In this document: one piece after another, positions 34,487-42,862 of the stretch
Layout: each line of letters starts with the position of its first letter
Numbering within the stretch: the stretch's first letter is position 1
DNA from: Myxococcales bacterium
GTDB taxonomy: Bacteria > Myxococcota_A > Polyangia > Haliangiales > Haliangiaceae
Assembly (NCBI GenBank): GCA_028287115.1
Contig: JAQBQF010000051.1
Location: forward strand, 27,536-91,535
Length of the DNA: 64,000 bases
Direction: 5' to 3'
Program-made: the position numbers and the translations under genes
The notes under the pieces: model-generated
Seen by the model: the letters and a program-made list of their open reading frames with translations, nothing else
What the model was told of the DNA's origin: nothing
The model's database searches: none

Positions 34487-34815
34487 GCGCTGATCTCGAC
34501 TGCCGCACCTGCGGCGCGTGCTGCGTTAACCTGCCGTCGAATCGCGCGCAGGGCTTTGGCTACTGGGTCGAGATCTCCGGCGACGACAAGATCCTCGGGC
34601 GTCGCGATCTGGTGAAGAAGCACGTCGTCTATGATCCGTCGGGCGTGCCGCATCTCAAGCTCGCGCACGACGGCCAGTGCCTCGGGCTCCGCGGTGAGGT
34701 TGGTCGTGAAGTCACCTGTGGCATCTACCACTCGCGCCCGACGCCGTGCCGCCGCGTCGAGCCGGGCGATGATCATTGCCTGCGATCACGCGCCGCGCAC
34801 GGCCTCGCCGTCTAG
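34483..34815 (+). CDS. YkgJ-family cysteine-cluster protein
   Basis: 110 residues. Cys7, Cys10, Cys13 and Cys14 (CRTCGACC) begin the zinc/iron-chelating cluster, followed by GQCLGL, VTCGIYHSRPTPCRR and a final HC. This is the complete pattern of the YkgJ/CxxCxxCC family (PF03692). Members bind Zn or Fe; roles are mostly unknown. Start and stop overlap with the barrel gene (ATGA) suggests co-translation, but a functional link is not evident. Confidence 0.9.
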   Translation: MSADLDCRTCGACCVNLPSNRAQGFGYWVEISGDDKILGRRDLVKKHVVYDPSGVPHLKLAHDGQCLGLRGEVGREVTCGIYHSRPTPCRRVEPGDDHCLRSRAAHGLAV

Positions 34816-34843
34816 TTCGAGCTGATCGACTCGCTCTACCTCG

Positions 34844-35614
34844 TTATGGCGGTTTCGGAGCGACGCGGACCGGCGGCTTCTCGAAGGGCGGTCGCTCGGC
34901 AGACGGCGCATGAACCTCGGGCTTCGGTCCAGGCTCTCTCGGCTGTACGGAGAGCTTCGCCTCGCTCTGATGTGCGGTGGGGCCGCCCGACAGCACGACA
35001 TACGCGAGCGGCACGGCGACGCCGGCACCGACGAGGATCATCCCGCGCCACTTGAAGCCGAGGCGGCCCTTGATCATGAAGATGCCGGAGATCGCGAGAT
35101 ACAGCAGCATCACCGCGTAGACATCCGAGACGTACGTCCATGCCTTCTTGCCGCGGTTGTAGTGCAGCCAGTTCGCGACGCGCAGGAAAAATCGCGGTGA
35201 CCGCGCCTGCACGGTGACCTGCTCGCCGATCGCGGCGACCTGTGTGCCATCGGAGTAGCCGAGGCGCACCTCATCACCCGCGCGAAACACGGTCTCGGGC
35301 TTGCCGAGTCCCGTCGCATCGGTGACGCGCTTCACCGCTTCGGCATCGGAGAGCTCGTCGGCGATCGCGACGATGTTTAGCGTCTTCTCCGATGACGTGA
35401 AGTTCGGATCCCAGTCTTTGATGTGATTGATCGCGAGGCCGCTCAGCGCGTAGATCACGGTGAATCCGACCGCGATGTATCCGAAGTCGCGATGCACCGC
35501 GCGTAGCCAGCCGCGCCACCGCTTCTTCACCGTCGCCCACACGCCGCCCTGCGCTCGAGTCGCCGAAGCCTCCTCGGCTTTCCCCCTCCGGGGATCCCGA
35601 AGCGGTTCAGGCAT
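34844..35614 (-). CDS. PepSY-associated transmembrane protein, partner of the molybdopterin oxidoreductase
   Basis: 256 residues. Membrane helices are at about 47-65 (GYIAVGFTVIYALSGLAI), 165-185 (VYAVMLLYLAISGIFMI) and 190-210. A periplasmic PepSY-like segment (ADELSDAEAVKRVTD) sits between the first two, and LRAVHRDFGY and NWLHYNRGKKAW precede helices as in PepSY_TM proteins. Histidines in or next to helices could hold heme. The C-terminal 45 residues are Pro/Glu-rich. It overlaps the oxidoreductase gene by 8 bp, so it probably passes electrons to it, as MsrQ does for MsrP, although it is not MsrQ itself (inference). Confidence 0.82.
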   Translation of the reverse strand: MPEPLRDPRRGKAEEASATRAQGGVWATVKKRWRGWLRAVHRDFGYIAVGFTVIYALSGLAINHIKDWDPNFTSSEKTLNIVAIADELSDAEAVKRVTDATGLGKPETVFRAGDEVRLGYSDGTQVAAIGEQVTVQARSPRFFLRVANWLHYNRGKKAWTYVSDVYAVMLLYLAISGIFMIKGRLGFKWRGMILVGAGVAVPLAYVVLSGGPTAHQSEAKLSVQPREPGPKPEVHAPSAERPPFEKPPVRVAPKPP

Positions 35615-36338
35615 AGCGCTGTTCTTTCCACGGATCGGCGTGGTTGTTGTAGCCGCGAACTTCCCAGTATCCGGGCTCGTCGTCCTTGACGAACTTCACG
35701 CCGGTGATCCACTTCGCGCTCTTCCAGAAATATAGATCGGGTACGAGACCGCGAACGGGCGCGCCGTGCTCGAGCGCGAACGGCTTGCCGTTCAAGCGAT
35801 ACGTGATCAGCGCGTCATCGGCGGTCGCTTCCTTGAGCGGTGCGTTCGAGGTGAAGCCGTGCGCAGATTCGAAGATCACGTAGCGCGCTTCGCTCTTCAT
35901 GCCGGCGAGCTCGGCGAGCGCCGAAATCTGCACGCCCTTCCACAGGCCACCGAGCATCGTCCACCCGGTGACGCAGTGAACATCCGCTTGCTTCGTGACC
36001 TGCGGCAGCTTGAGCAGGCCGGCATAGTCGACCTCGAACGGCGTCTTGACGAGGCCGTGGACCTTGAGCTTGAACGTGCGCGCGTCGCCGTCGCCCTCAT
36101 CGCCGCCCATCGGTCGCAAGAATTCGAGGACGCGTTGACCGGGCGGCAGCCGAACCCGACCATCAGCACGCTTCTCCGCGCGCGCGGACTTCGTGAGATC
36201 GTCGGTCGCGATCCGCAGCAGCGCGCCGCCCGCGGCCATCATCGTCGCACCGACCGCCGCAGACTTGATGAAGTTGCGGCGATCCCAGCTGCGCTGCAGC
36301 TCGGGGTAACGATCGAAGTCCGGACGACGAGAGCTCAC
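35607..36338 (-). CDS. Tat-exported molybdopterin-dependent oxidoreductase (sulfite-oxidase/MsrP-like)
   Basis: 243 residues. GTG 36338 has a strong GAGGAGG ribosome site. The twin-arginine motif DRRNFIKSA (RR at 20-21) and a hydrophobic stretch give Tat export with folded cofactor. The sulfite-oxidase fold is marked by FKLKVHGLVKTPFEVDY, Mo-ligand Cys122 in ADVHCVTGWT, and the later HGAPVRGLVPDLYFWKSAKWI. MsrP repairs methionine sulfoxide in periplasmic proteins; other members oxidise sulfite. With the PepSY partner this forms a two-gene redox unit. The substrate is not determinable here. Confidence 0.9.
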   Translation of the reverse strand: MSSRRPDFDRYPELQRSWDRRNFIKSAAVGATMMAAGGALLRIATDDLTKSARAEKRADGRVRLPPGQRVLEFLRPMGGDEGDGDARTFKLKVHGLVKTPFEVDYAGLLKLPQVTKQADVHCVTGWTMLGGLWKGVQISALAELAGMKSEARYVIFESAHGFTSNAPLKEATADDALITYRLNGKPFALEHGAPVRGLVPDLYFWKSAKWITGVKFVKDDEPGYWEVRGYNNHADPWKEQRYA

Positions 36339-36562
36339 GTGGCCTCCTCATCGTGGCATACGCCACGCACATAAGGAGGTTACGAGCGGCGACGGCCATT
36401 CGATCGATAGGGACGGTGCACACTTTCGCTACCTGCGATCTGCAAGCTAGCGATATTGCGTCGAGCAAACGGGCTCGGTCATCATGTTCATCGCCCGGCG
36501 CGGTGAAGTCACATACTTAGCGATCGCTGGTAGCGATAGTGTGCACCGTCCCCATCGCAGGG
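36339..36562. other. 224-bp intergenic gap holding a MITE/REP-like element
   Basis: Between the start of the oxidoreductase gene and the end of the SDR gene, both on the minus strand. It contains the oxidoreductase Shine-Dalgarno and the inverted-repeat element described separately; I see no coding frame. Confidence 0.7.
36405..36557. mobile_element. 153-bp inverted-repeat element (MITE or REP pair)
   Basis: Terminal arms of 29 nt, 36405-36433 and 36529-36557. The core GGGACGGTGCACACT-TT-CGCTACC pairs with GGTAGCG-AT-AGTGTGCACCGTCCC with one mismatch in 24, and a further 4 bp pair outside a mismatch. The 95-nt centre is non-coding. This is the layout of a miniature inverted-repeat element or a head-to-head REP pair; no transposase is nearby. 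The right arm ends 5 bp before the SDR stop codon. Confidence 0.7.
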
Positions 36563-37279
36563 TTAGCTACGGCCATAAACGGGGATCAGCGCCCCCGAGG
36601 TCAGCGCGTTGTCGCGCGATGCGAGGAACGCGATCATCGCCGCGACCTCGGCCGGTTTCGGCCACGCCGCGAAGTCGGCGTTCGGCGTCGCGGCGCGATT
36701 CGCCGGCGTATCCATGATCGAGGGCAGCACGGCGTTGACGAGGATGCCTTCGGCGAGGACCTCGGCGGCGAGGCTCTGCGTGATCGCCGCGACGCCCGCC
36801 TTCGACGTCACGTACGACAGCATGCCGGCGACCGGGCTGACGACCGGCCGCGCCGCGACGTTGACGATGCGACCTCCGCCGGTCTTGCCCCGCTCGCCAG
36901 CGTTCGCTGACTCGCTCCAACTCCGGCGCATGACCTTGATCGCTTCCCGGCAGGTCAGGAAGCAAGTCACCGTATTGAGCCGCCATTGTTTCTCGAAGTC
37001 GGCGAGCGTGGTGTCCGCGATCTTCGCCATCGCGAAGCCACCGACCAGGTGGACGGAGGCCCACAGCTCGGGCAGCGCGCCGTAGAACGCGGCGACCTGC
37101 TGTTCGTTGTCGAGCGAGATCCGCGGTGTCGCACGGACGAGTTCGTGATCGCGCCACGGCAGATGCGCGGGCAATTCGGCCTCGGTCATCGGCAAGTACA
37201 CCGTCGCACCGCGTGCGAGAAATCCATCGACGACCGCGGCTCCGAGCGCTCCCGTTCCACCTGTTACGACGACGTTCAT
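36563..37279 (-). CDS. Short-chain dehydrogenase/reductase with a repeat-encoded insertion
   Basis: 238 residues. NAD(P) motif TGGTGALG at 7-14, the GGF segment in place of NNAG, and the catalytic YVTSK are present, so the fold should be an active SDR oxidoreductase; substrate unknown. Between the helix ending IKVMRR and the strand GRIVNVAAR, a 12-residue stretch SWSESANAGERG is encoded exactly by a copy of the dispersed 35-bp repeat. At this place SDRs normally have only two to four residues, so it is probably an insertion in a surface loop. The gene is divergent from yebC. Confidence 0.87.
   Translation of the reverse strand: MNVVVTGGTGALGAAVVDGFLARGATVYLPMTEAELPAHLPWRDHELVRATPRISLDNEQQVAAFYGALPELWASVHLVGGFAMAKIADTTLADFEKQWRLNTVTCFLTCREAIKVMRRSWSESANAGERGKTGGGRIVNVAARPVVSPVAGMLSYVTSKAGVAAITQSLAAEVLAEGILVNAVLPSIMDTPANRAATPNADFAAWPKPAEVAAMIAFLASRDNALTSGALIPVYGRS
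36888..36922. repeat. 35-bp dispersed palindromic repeat, copy inside SDR gene
   Basis: Starts CCCCGCTCGCCAGCG and ends CTGACTCGCTCCAACT. It is identical at 33 of 35 positions to 63866-63900. Read on the gene strand it gives SWSESANAGERG in frame. Confidence 0.85.
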
Positions 37280-37332
37280 CGCGAAGGACCATAGATCGAA
37301 AGCGCAGCCTTCTGTGCTAGAAGCGAGCCGTT

Positions 37333-38034
37333 ATGGGCGCACAGTGGAAGCACGCGGGGAAACAGGCGAGTGCCACGGCGAAGGGGCGCATCTTCACGAA
37401 GCTCGCCAAAGAAGTCATGATGGCCGCCAAAGGCGGAGCGGATCCCGCGATGAATGCGCGGCTTCGCGCGGCGGTCGAGACGGCCAAGAAAGCCTCGATG
37501 CCGAAAGAGACGCTCGAGCGCGCGATCAAGAAGGGCGCGGGTCTCCTCGACGAAACCGTCACGTACGAGACCGTGACCTACGAGGGCTTCGCTCCGCACC
37601 GCGTCCCGGTGATCGTCGAGTGCTTGACCGACAACAAGAACCGAACGTCCTCGACCGTGCGCACGCTGTTTCGCAAAGGGCAGCTCGCGACGAGCGGCGC
37701 GATCTCGTGGGACTTCGCGCATCTCGGCCTGGTCGACGGGACGCCGCCCGAAGGCGCCGATCCGGAAGAGGCCGCGATCGAAGCCGGCGCCCAGGACTTC
37801 GAGCCCGACGGCGAGGGCGGGTTCCGGTTCTATACCGAGCCGACCGACCTGGACGCGGTTGCGAAGGCGCTGACCGGCCGCGGCTGGACCGTCGGAACGA
37901 TGCGAATCGGCTGGAAGGCCAAGAACCCGGTCAAGGTCGAAGATCCTGCCGCGCGTGCCGAAGTCGAGGCGTTCTTGGCCGAGATGGACGAAGACGATGA
38001 TGTCCAGCACATTTACGTCGGCCTCGAGGCCTGA
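37333..38034 (+). CDS. yebC: YebC/PmpR-family transcriptional/translational regulator
   Basis: 233 residues. Signature N-terminus [11 protein letters not shown] (family MSGHSKWxxIxxxK variant), then [17 protein letters not shown] and the central [24 protein letters not shown] followed by FRKGQL. Family members bind DNA or help translate proline-rich stretches at the ribosome. Length is normal (usually 235-250). The first residues differ from the usual SGHSKW, as in the second paralogue of some genomes. Confidence 0.92.
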   Translation: MGAQWKHAGKQASATAKGRIFTKLAKEVMMAAKGGADPAMNARLRAAVETAKKASMPKETLERAIKKGAGLLDETVTYETVTYEGFAPHRVPVIVECLTDNKNRTSSTVRTLFRKGQLATSGAISWDFAHLGLVDGTPPEGADPEEAAIEAGAQDFEPDGEGGFRFYTEPTDLDAVAKALTGRGWTVGTMRIGWKAKNPVKVEDPAARAEVEAFLAEMDEDDDVQHIYVGLEA

Positions 38035-38078
38035 AAGCGAATAGCGGCTCCGGCCGCTGACTGGGCTATCCTCGTGAC

Positions 38079-39803
38079 GTGCCGGCCGAGCGCACCGCCG
38101 ATCTGACCGACGTGGGCGCAGGCAACGCGCCCGGCGAGTCGACGGAGATCGAGCCGACCGAGCTTGGCACCGAGGCCGCGAGCCCGAAGGCGATCGCCGA
38201 AGCAGTCGTCGCTGGATCGGTCGCAGCAACCGCGATTGCCGAGCCGCGGCCGTCGGGCTGGATCACCGCCCAAGGGTCGCACCAACGGCCGACCGCCGCC
38301 GAGGCACTCGATCGTGGAGAGCTATCGCGCCTGCGGATGTTCCACGCGTTCGGTGTGCTCGCGCCGCTCGGAGCGATCGGGATGTCACTGCTGATCGGCG
38401 GCGATCCCGCGGCGCGCCTCGCATTTTGGATCGGCGGCGCGATCTTGGCGCTGTGCAACGTCGTGCTGTGCTGGCTGACCGGCAGCATCGATCGGTATCA
38501 ACCGCGACCGGTCGGCATCTTGTGGGTGATCTCGACGATCGGCGTGCAACCGGCCGTCTATTACTTCGGACCGTTCTCGGCGGTCGTGATGGTCGACATG
38601 CTCGGCATCGTGTTCATCTCGCTCGGGCGCGTGCGATGGACCGCGCTCGCGACGGCATTCATCTGCATCGGCGGGCATCTGCTGCTCGCGATCCCCGTCT
38701 TGCTCGGGTTGATCAAAGATCGCGGCGTGTTGTCGAGCATCGTGGCAGATCGATCGCAGCTCGTCTTCGCCGAAGCGCTGATCGTCGTGTTCCTCGCTTC
38801 CGGTTACGCGCTCGGCAGATGGGCGCGCAAGACGAATGCGACCGCGCTCGCCGAGCTGCAGAGCGCGATGCGGATCATCGGCGACCAGCAGCAGGCGCTC
38901 GCGGAAGTCGTCGACGAAGCCCAGCGCGCGAACCGCGTCAACGAAGGTCGCTGGACGAACCAGCAGATGGGCGCGTATCGGCTCGGCTTCGTGCTCGGGC
39001 GCGGCGCGATGGGCGAGGTCTACGAGGCGGTCGGCCCGAACAACGTGCCGGCCGCGGTCAAGCTGCTCAACGCCCGGTCGACGTCTTCGAGCGCGATCGT
39101 CGAGCGGTTTCATCGCGAGATGGACGTCGCGGCGCGCCTCGAGTCGCCGCACATCGTGCGGGTGTTCGAAGTCTCGAAGCCCGATGCGCCGGTCCCGTAC
39201 ATCGCGATGGAGCGCCTACACGGCACGGATCTCGCGACGCGGTTGCGCGCGGAGAATCGGATGCCGTCCGACGAGCTCGTCGTGCTCATCGATCAAGTCG
39301 CGCGCGGCCTCGAGGTTGCGCGGCTCGCCGGCGTCGTGCATCGCGATCTCAAGCCGCACAATGTGTTTCATCACGAAGGCTCGGTGTGGAAGATCCTCGA
39401 TTTCGGCGTCTCGAAGGTGATGGACAGCGAGGGCACGCTGACCGGCGAGGGCATCGTCGGCACGCCGCAGTACATGGCGCCCGAGCAAGCCTCGGGAGGA
39501 CACGTCACGCACCTCGCGGACGTTTATGCACTCGGCGCGATCGCGTATCGCTGCTTGACCGGTCGCTCTCCGTTCAAGGGCAAGGATCTCGCCGAGCTCG
39601 TCTATCAAGTCGTCCACGTTCCGCCGGCGCGCCCGGGTGCGCTCGGCCGCGTTTCGCGAGCGATCGAAGATGTCCTCGCCGTCGCGATGGCGAAAGATCC
39701 GCGGCGGCGGTTTCCGTCGGCGATGTCGTTCGCGCAGGCGTTCGTCTTGGCGAGGCGCGGCCGACTGGTTTCGGTCGATGTCCCGCTCAACGCCTGGACC
39801 TAA
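38079..39803 (+). CDS. Membrane-anchored serine/threonine kinase with N-terminal multi-helix domain
   Basis: 574 residues from GTG 38079. About 80 polar residues precede five to six membrane helices (residues 90-255: GVLAPLGAIGMSLLIGG, LAFWIGGAILALCNVVLCW, and others). A short coiled linker (IIGDQQQALAEVVDEAQ) leads to the kinase domain from about 300: LGRGAMGEVY, AVKLL, HRDLKPHN, LDFGVSK, APEQ. This order is sensor-like membrane part first, kinase last, with no extracellular domain. It differs from the usual kinase-TM-sensor arrangement and from the other two kinases in the window. It overlaps the convergent PD40 lipoprotein gene by 4 bp. Confidence 0.9.
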   Translation: MPAERTADLTDVGAGNAPGESTEIEPTELGTEAASPKAIAEAVVAGSVAATAIAEPRPSGWITAQGSHQRPTAAEALDRGELSRLRMFHAFGVLAPLGAIGMSLLIGGDPAARLAFWIGGAILALCNVVLCWLTGSIDRYQPRPVGILWVISTIGVQPAVYYFGPFSAVVMVDMLGIVFISLGRVRWTALATAFICIGGHLLLAIPVLLGLIKDRGVLSSIVADRSQLVFAEALIVVFLASGYALGRWARKTNATALAELQSAMRIIGDQQQALAEVVDEAQRANRVNEGRWTNQQMGAYRLGFVLGRGAMGEVYEAVGPNNVPAAVKLLNARSTSSSAIVERFHREMDVAARLESPHIVRVFEVSKPDAPVPYIAMERLHGTDLATRLRAENRMPSDELVVLIDQVARGLEVARLAGVVHRDLKPHNVFHHEGSVWKILDFGVSKVMDSEGTLTGEGIVGTPQYMAPEQASGGHVTHLADVYALGAIAYRCLTGRSPFKGKDLAELVYQVVHVPPARPGALGRVSRAIEDVLAVAMAKDPRRRFPSAMSFAQAFVLARRGRLVSVDVPLNAWT

Positions 39804-40699
39804 TTGCAGCTCCGCGTGGCGACGTCGAGCTCCGCGTTGCCGCCGCCGACGACAGCGTCGTAGCTGAGGTACATCGTCGCGCCGGTGGGATCCAGGTGTA
39901 GCCCGACGTCGTCGCGTGGTGACGACAGCTCCGGAACGAGCAGTGGCGGCGCGAACGGTTGGTCGACCGCGGCACGATGGGACGTGTAGACGTCGAAGCC
40001 ACCTGGACCGCCGCGATTCGACGAGAAGAAGATGTCGAGTGCGTCGGCGGACAACGTCGGCGACCAGTCGTCGGATCCCGGCTTCGCGACCTCGGCGAGC
40101 TCGCGAGGAGTTGCGAACGCGGCGGCTCGATCCGATCGCGTCGTTTCGAACAGGTGGGCTTGCGCTCCATTGACGCGGGTCGAACCGAAGACGAGGCGGA
40201 GGCCGTCGGCGCTGATCGACGGGTAGAGATCGTCGACCGCGTTCGATGCGTTGACATTCGCGAGCTGCGATGGCGGATCGAACGGCAAGCCGACCGAGCT
40301 GCGAGTAGCCGACATGAGCTTGAACGCTCCTGTCGCCGCGTCCGCGTAGATCAGCAGGAGATTGTCGGACGTTGCCGTCGGCGAGAACTGGTCAGAGGTC
40401 GGGTTGTCGAGCTCGGTGACCGGGGTCGCGACGCCGAACGGATCCGCGACGCTCGCGCGCACCGCGCGATAGATCTTCCCGAAAGCAGTGGTGCGATACG
40501 TGTAGAAATAGATCTGCGTGCCGCCGGCGGTCGGCGAGGGAGACCAATCGTCCGCGCCGGATTGCACGGGACCGGGCAAGGCCGCCGGCGTCGAGAACGC
40601 CGACCACGTGCAGTGCGCGTCGGGTGCGGCGGGCGCGTCGGACGTATCGAACCCGACCCGGCCACACCCGGCGCACACGAGGCAGATCGCGAGCCGCAC
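39800..40699 (-). CDS. PD40/TolB-like beta-propeller lipoprotein
   Basis: 299 residues from GTG 40699. The leader AICLVCAGC ends in a lipobox. Repeats of the PD40 kind recur: DDWSPSPTAGGTQIYF, SDQFSPTATSDNLLLIY, DDLYPSISADGLRLVFGS, DDWSPTLSADALDIFFSS. Each has an (S/D)P-S-DG-x-x-(I/L)-x-F pattern, giving a probable five- or six-bladed propeller in the periplasm or at the outer membrane. Many myxobacterial lipoproteins share this architecture; function unknown. It is divergent from aguA with a 56-bp gap. Confidence 0.85.
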   Translation of the reverse strand: MRLAICLVCAGCGRVGFDTSDAPAAPDAHCTWSAFSTPAALPGPVQSGADDWSPSPTAGGTQIYFYTYRTTAFGKIYRAVRASVADPFGVATPVTELDNPTSDQFSPTATSDNLLLIYADAATGAFKLMSATRSSVGLPFDPPSQLANVNASNAVDDLYPSISADGLRLVFGSTRVNGAQAHLFETTRSDRAAAFATPRELAEVAKPGSDDWSPTLSADALDIFFSSNRGGPGGFDVYTSHRAAVDQPFAPPLLVPELSSPRDDVGLHLDPTGATMYLSYDAVVGGGNAELDVATRSCN

Positions 40700-40755
40700 C
40701 TGCCAATTGTATCGTATCCGGACGCCGTTCGATCGCGGCGTGATAAGACGCGCGC

Positions 40756-41772
40756 GTGCCGTACCCGAAGTTCACGATGCCCGCCGAGTGGACGCCACAC
40801 GATGCCGTGTGGACCGCGTGGCCTCACGATGCCGATCAGTGGCTCGAAGGACTCGAGGAACCGCGGCGCGCACTGATGGCGATGGTCGCGGCGATCGTCG
40901 ACGGCGGTCGCGGCGAGCGCGTCGAGTTGCTCGTCCGTGACAAGGCCGATGAGGCGAAGGCCCGACTGCTGCTCGGTTCCGCGGCAAGCGGCGTGCACTT
41001 TCGCCACGGCAAGTACGGCGATGTCTGGCTGCGCGATACCGGGCCGATCTTCGTCACGCGCGCGGGCGAGCTCTCGGCGGCGCGGTTCGGCTTCGACGGC
41101 TGGGGCGGCAAGTACGTGATGGAAGGCGACCCCGAGGTCGCCGCACGCGTGTTGGCATGGACCGGCGTGCGCGGCGCGTGCTGGGATCTCGTGCTCGAAG
41201 GCGGCGCCATCGAGGTCGACGGCGAAGGCATGCTGATGACGACGAGGCAGTGCCTGCTCGGCCCCGTGCGCAATCCGACGCTCGATGCGGAGGCGATCGA
41301 AGCGCGCCTGCGGTGGGCACTCGGGGTCGAGAAGATCATCTGGCTCGATCAGGGGCTGCTCAACGATCACACGGATGGCCACATCGACACGCTCGCGCGG
41401 TTCGTCGCGCCCGGTGTCGTCGCGTGCATGGAGCCGGCCTCGGATGATCCGAATCGCGACGCGATGCAATCGATCATCGATGACCTCGAAGCCGCGAAGC
41501 TCGAGGTCGTGACGGTGCCGTCGCCGGGCGCGGTCGAAGACGCGGCAGGAAATCTGATGCCGGCGAGCTACATGAATTTCTACATCGCAAACACGGTGGT
41601 CGTCGTGCCGACGTACGGCGTCGACGCAGACTCCGCCGCGGTTCATGCGATCGGCGCGATGTTTCCCACGCGGCGCGTGATCGGCTTACCCGGTAAAGCC
41701 GTGGTCGTCGGTGGCGGCGCCTTTCACTGTTGCACGCAACAACAGCCATCCCTTGCTAGTCTGTCGCGATGA
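40756..41772 (+). CDS. aguA: Agmatine deiminase
   Basis: 338 residues from GTG 40756. The N-terminal MPAEWTPHDAVWTAWP is the family signature; DVWLRDTGPIFV, NDHTDGHIDTLARF and the catalytic GGGAFHCCTQQQP (nucleophile Cys325, family usual GGGNIHCITQQQP) are present. It hydrolyses agmatine to N-carbamoylputrescine and ammonia. The next gene, overlapping by 4 bp, performs the following step, so the pair makes putrescine from agmatine. The Asn-to-Ala and Ile-to-Phe changes next to the catalytic His-Cys are unusual but leave the key residues. Confidence 0.92.
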   Translation: MPYPKFTMPAEWTPHDAVWTAWPHDADQWLEGLEEPRRALMAMVAAIVDGGRGERVELLVRDKADEAKARLLLGSAASGVHFRHGKYGDVWLRDTGPIFVTRAGELSAARFGFDGWGGKYVMEGDPEVAARVLAWTGVRGACWDLVLEGGAIEVDGEGMLMTTRQCLLGPVRNPTLDAEAIEARLRWALGVEKIIWLDQGLLNDHTDGHIDTLARFVAPGVVACMEPASDDPNRDAMQSIIDDLEAAKLEVVTVPSPGAVEDAAGNLMPASYMNFYIANTVVVVPTYGVDADSAAVHAIGAMFPTRRVIGLPGKAVVVGGGAFHCCTQQQPSLASLSR

Positions 41773-42623
41773 GCAAGGTCACCGTCGCGGCGCTGCAGTC
41801 CGCCTTTACCGACGAGGTCGTGCAGAACGTCGCGCGCGTGACGCAGCTGGTGCGCGAGGCGCACGCCAAAGGCGCGCAGATCGTGCTGCCGAGCGAACTG
41901 TTCGAAGGGCACTACTTCTGCCGGACGCAGCGGGAAGAAGACTTCGCACGCGCCCGGTCGGCCGAGGGTCATCCGACGCTGCGCCACTTCCAGGCACTCG
42001 CGGCCGAGCTCGGCATCGTGATCCCGGTGTCGTTCTTCGAAGCGGCTGGACCCGAGTCTTACAATTCCGTCGCTGTGTTCGACGCCGATGGCCGAAACCT
42101 CGGCGTCTATCGCAAGTCCCACATCCCCGATGGCCCGGGCTATCAGGAGAAGTTCTTTTTCAAGCCGGGCAACACCGGCTTCCGATCGTTCGCGACGAAG
42201 TTCGGCACGATCGGCGTCGCGATCTGCTGGGATCAATGGTTTCCGGAAGCGGCGCGCGCGATGACGCTCGCCGGCGCGGATCTCCTGTTCTATCCAACCG
42301 CGATCGGCAGCGAGCCCGAAGAACCGGGACTTGATAGCCGCGACTCGTGGCAGCGCGTGATGGTCGGGCATGCGGTCGCGAATGCGGTCGGTGTGGTCGC
42401 GGCAAATCGCATCGGCACCGAAGGCGCTACCAGTGACGCGATCACGTTCTACGGCAGCTCCTTCATCTGCGATGCGCGCGGCGACAAGCTCGCCGAGCTC
42501 GATCGCAGTCAGCCTGGGATTGCACTCGCGACGCTCGATCTCGAACAGATTCGCCGCGTTCGCGCCAGCATGGGGTTCTTCCGCGACCGCCGGCCCGGCC
42601 TCTATCGGTCGCTCGCCGAGTGA
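41769..42623 (+). CDS. aguB: N-carbamoylputrescine amidase
   Basis: 284 residues of nitrilase superfamily with the Glu-Lys-Cys triad: Glu43 in PSELFEGHYF, Lys116 in GVYRKSHIP, Cys153 in AICWDQWFPE. ELFEGHYF, DGPGYQEKFFF and CWDQWFPE are specific for AguB rather than other nitrilases. It releases putrescine, CO2 and ammonia from N-carbamoylputrescine. ATGA overlap with aguA shows an operon. Length matches the family (about 290). Confidence 0.94.
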   Translation: MSKVTVAALQSAFTDEVVQNVARVTQLVREAHAKGAQIVLPSELFEGHYFCRTQREEDFARARSAEGHPTLRHFQALAAELGIVIPVSFFEAAGPESYNSVAVFDADGRNLGVYRKSHIPDGPGYQEKFFFKPGNTGFRSFATKFGTIGVAICWDQWFPEAARAMTLAGADLLFYPTAIGSEPEEPGLDSRDSWQRVMVGHAVANAVGVVAANRIGTEGATSDAITFYGSSFICDARGDKLAELDRSQPGIALATLDLEQIRRVRASMGFFRDRRPGLYRSLAE

Positions 42624-42644
42624 CCTGCTGCTAGCATCTAAGGC

Positions 42645-42827
42645 ATGAAGCTCTTCGCGCGCGCGATCGTGACCGGGTTCGGTCTCAGCCTCGGCTCGGC
42701 TCTTTACAAGAAAGTCGCCAAGCACTTCGGCTTCGACAAAGACGACGACAAGAAAGACGCGAGCACCGAGACGCAGCGGCAAGATGGAGCGACCGACCCG
42801 GGGCTCCACGGCCGAGTTCCTTCGTGA
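42645..42827 (+). CDS. Small protein with one hydrophobic helix
   Basis: 60 residues, 21 bp after aguB. Residues 5-20 (ARAIVTGFGLSLGSAL) form an amphipathic or membrane helix, followed by a Lys/Asp-rich tail (FDKDDDKKDAS). Start and codon usage look genuine, but no family is recognised and the end of the frame (DPGLHGRVPS) is less convincing. Confidence 0.45.
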   Translation: MKLFARAIVTGFGLSLGSALYKKVAKHFGFDKDDDKKDASTETQRQDGATDPGLHGRVPS

Positions 42828-42862
42828 CGTAGATCGCGCTTCCGGGTGCGATAGCTGCGCAC

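Noticed and set aside
36405..36557. Two-unit CRISPR or terminator
   Set aside because: Arms are inverted, not direct, with one pair only and a 95-nt centre.
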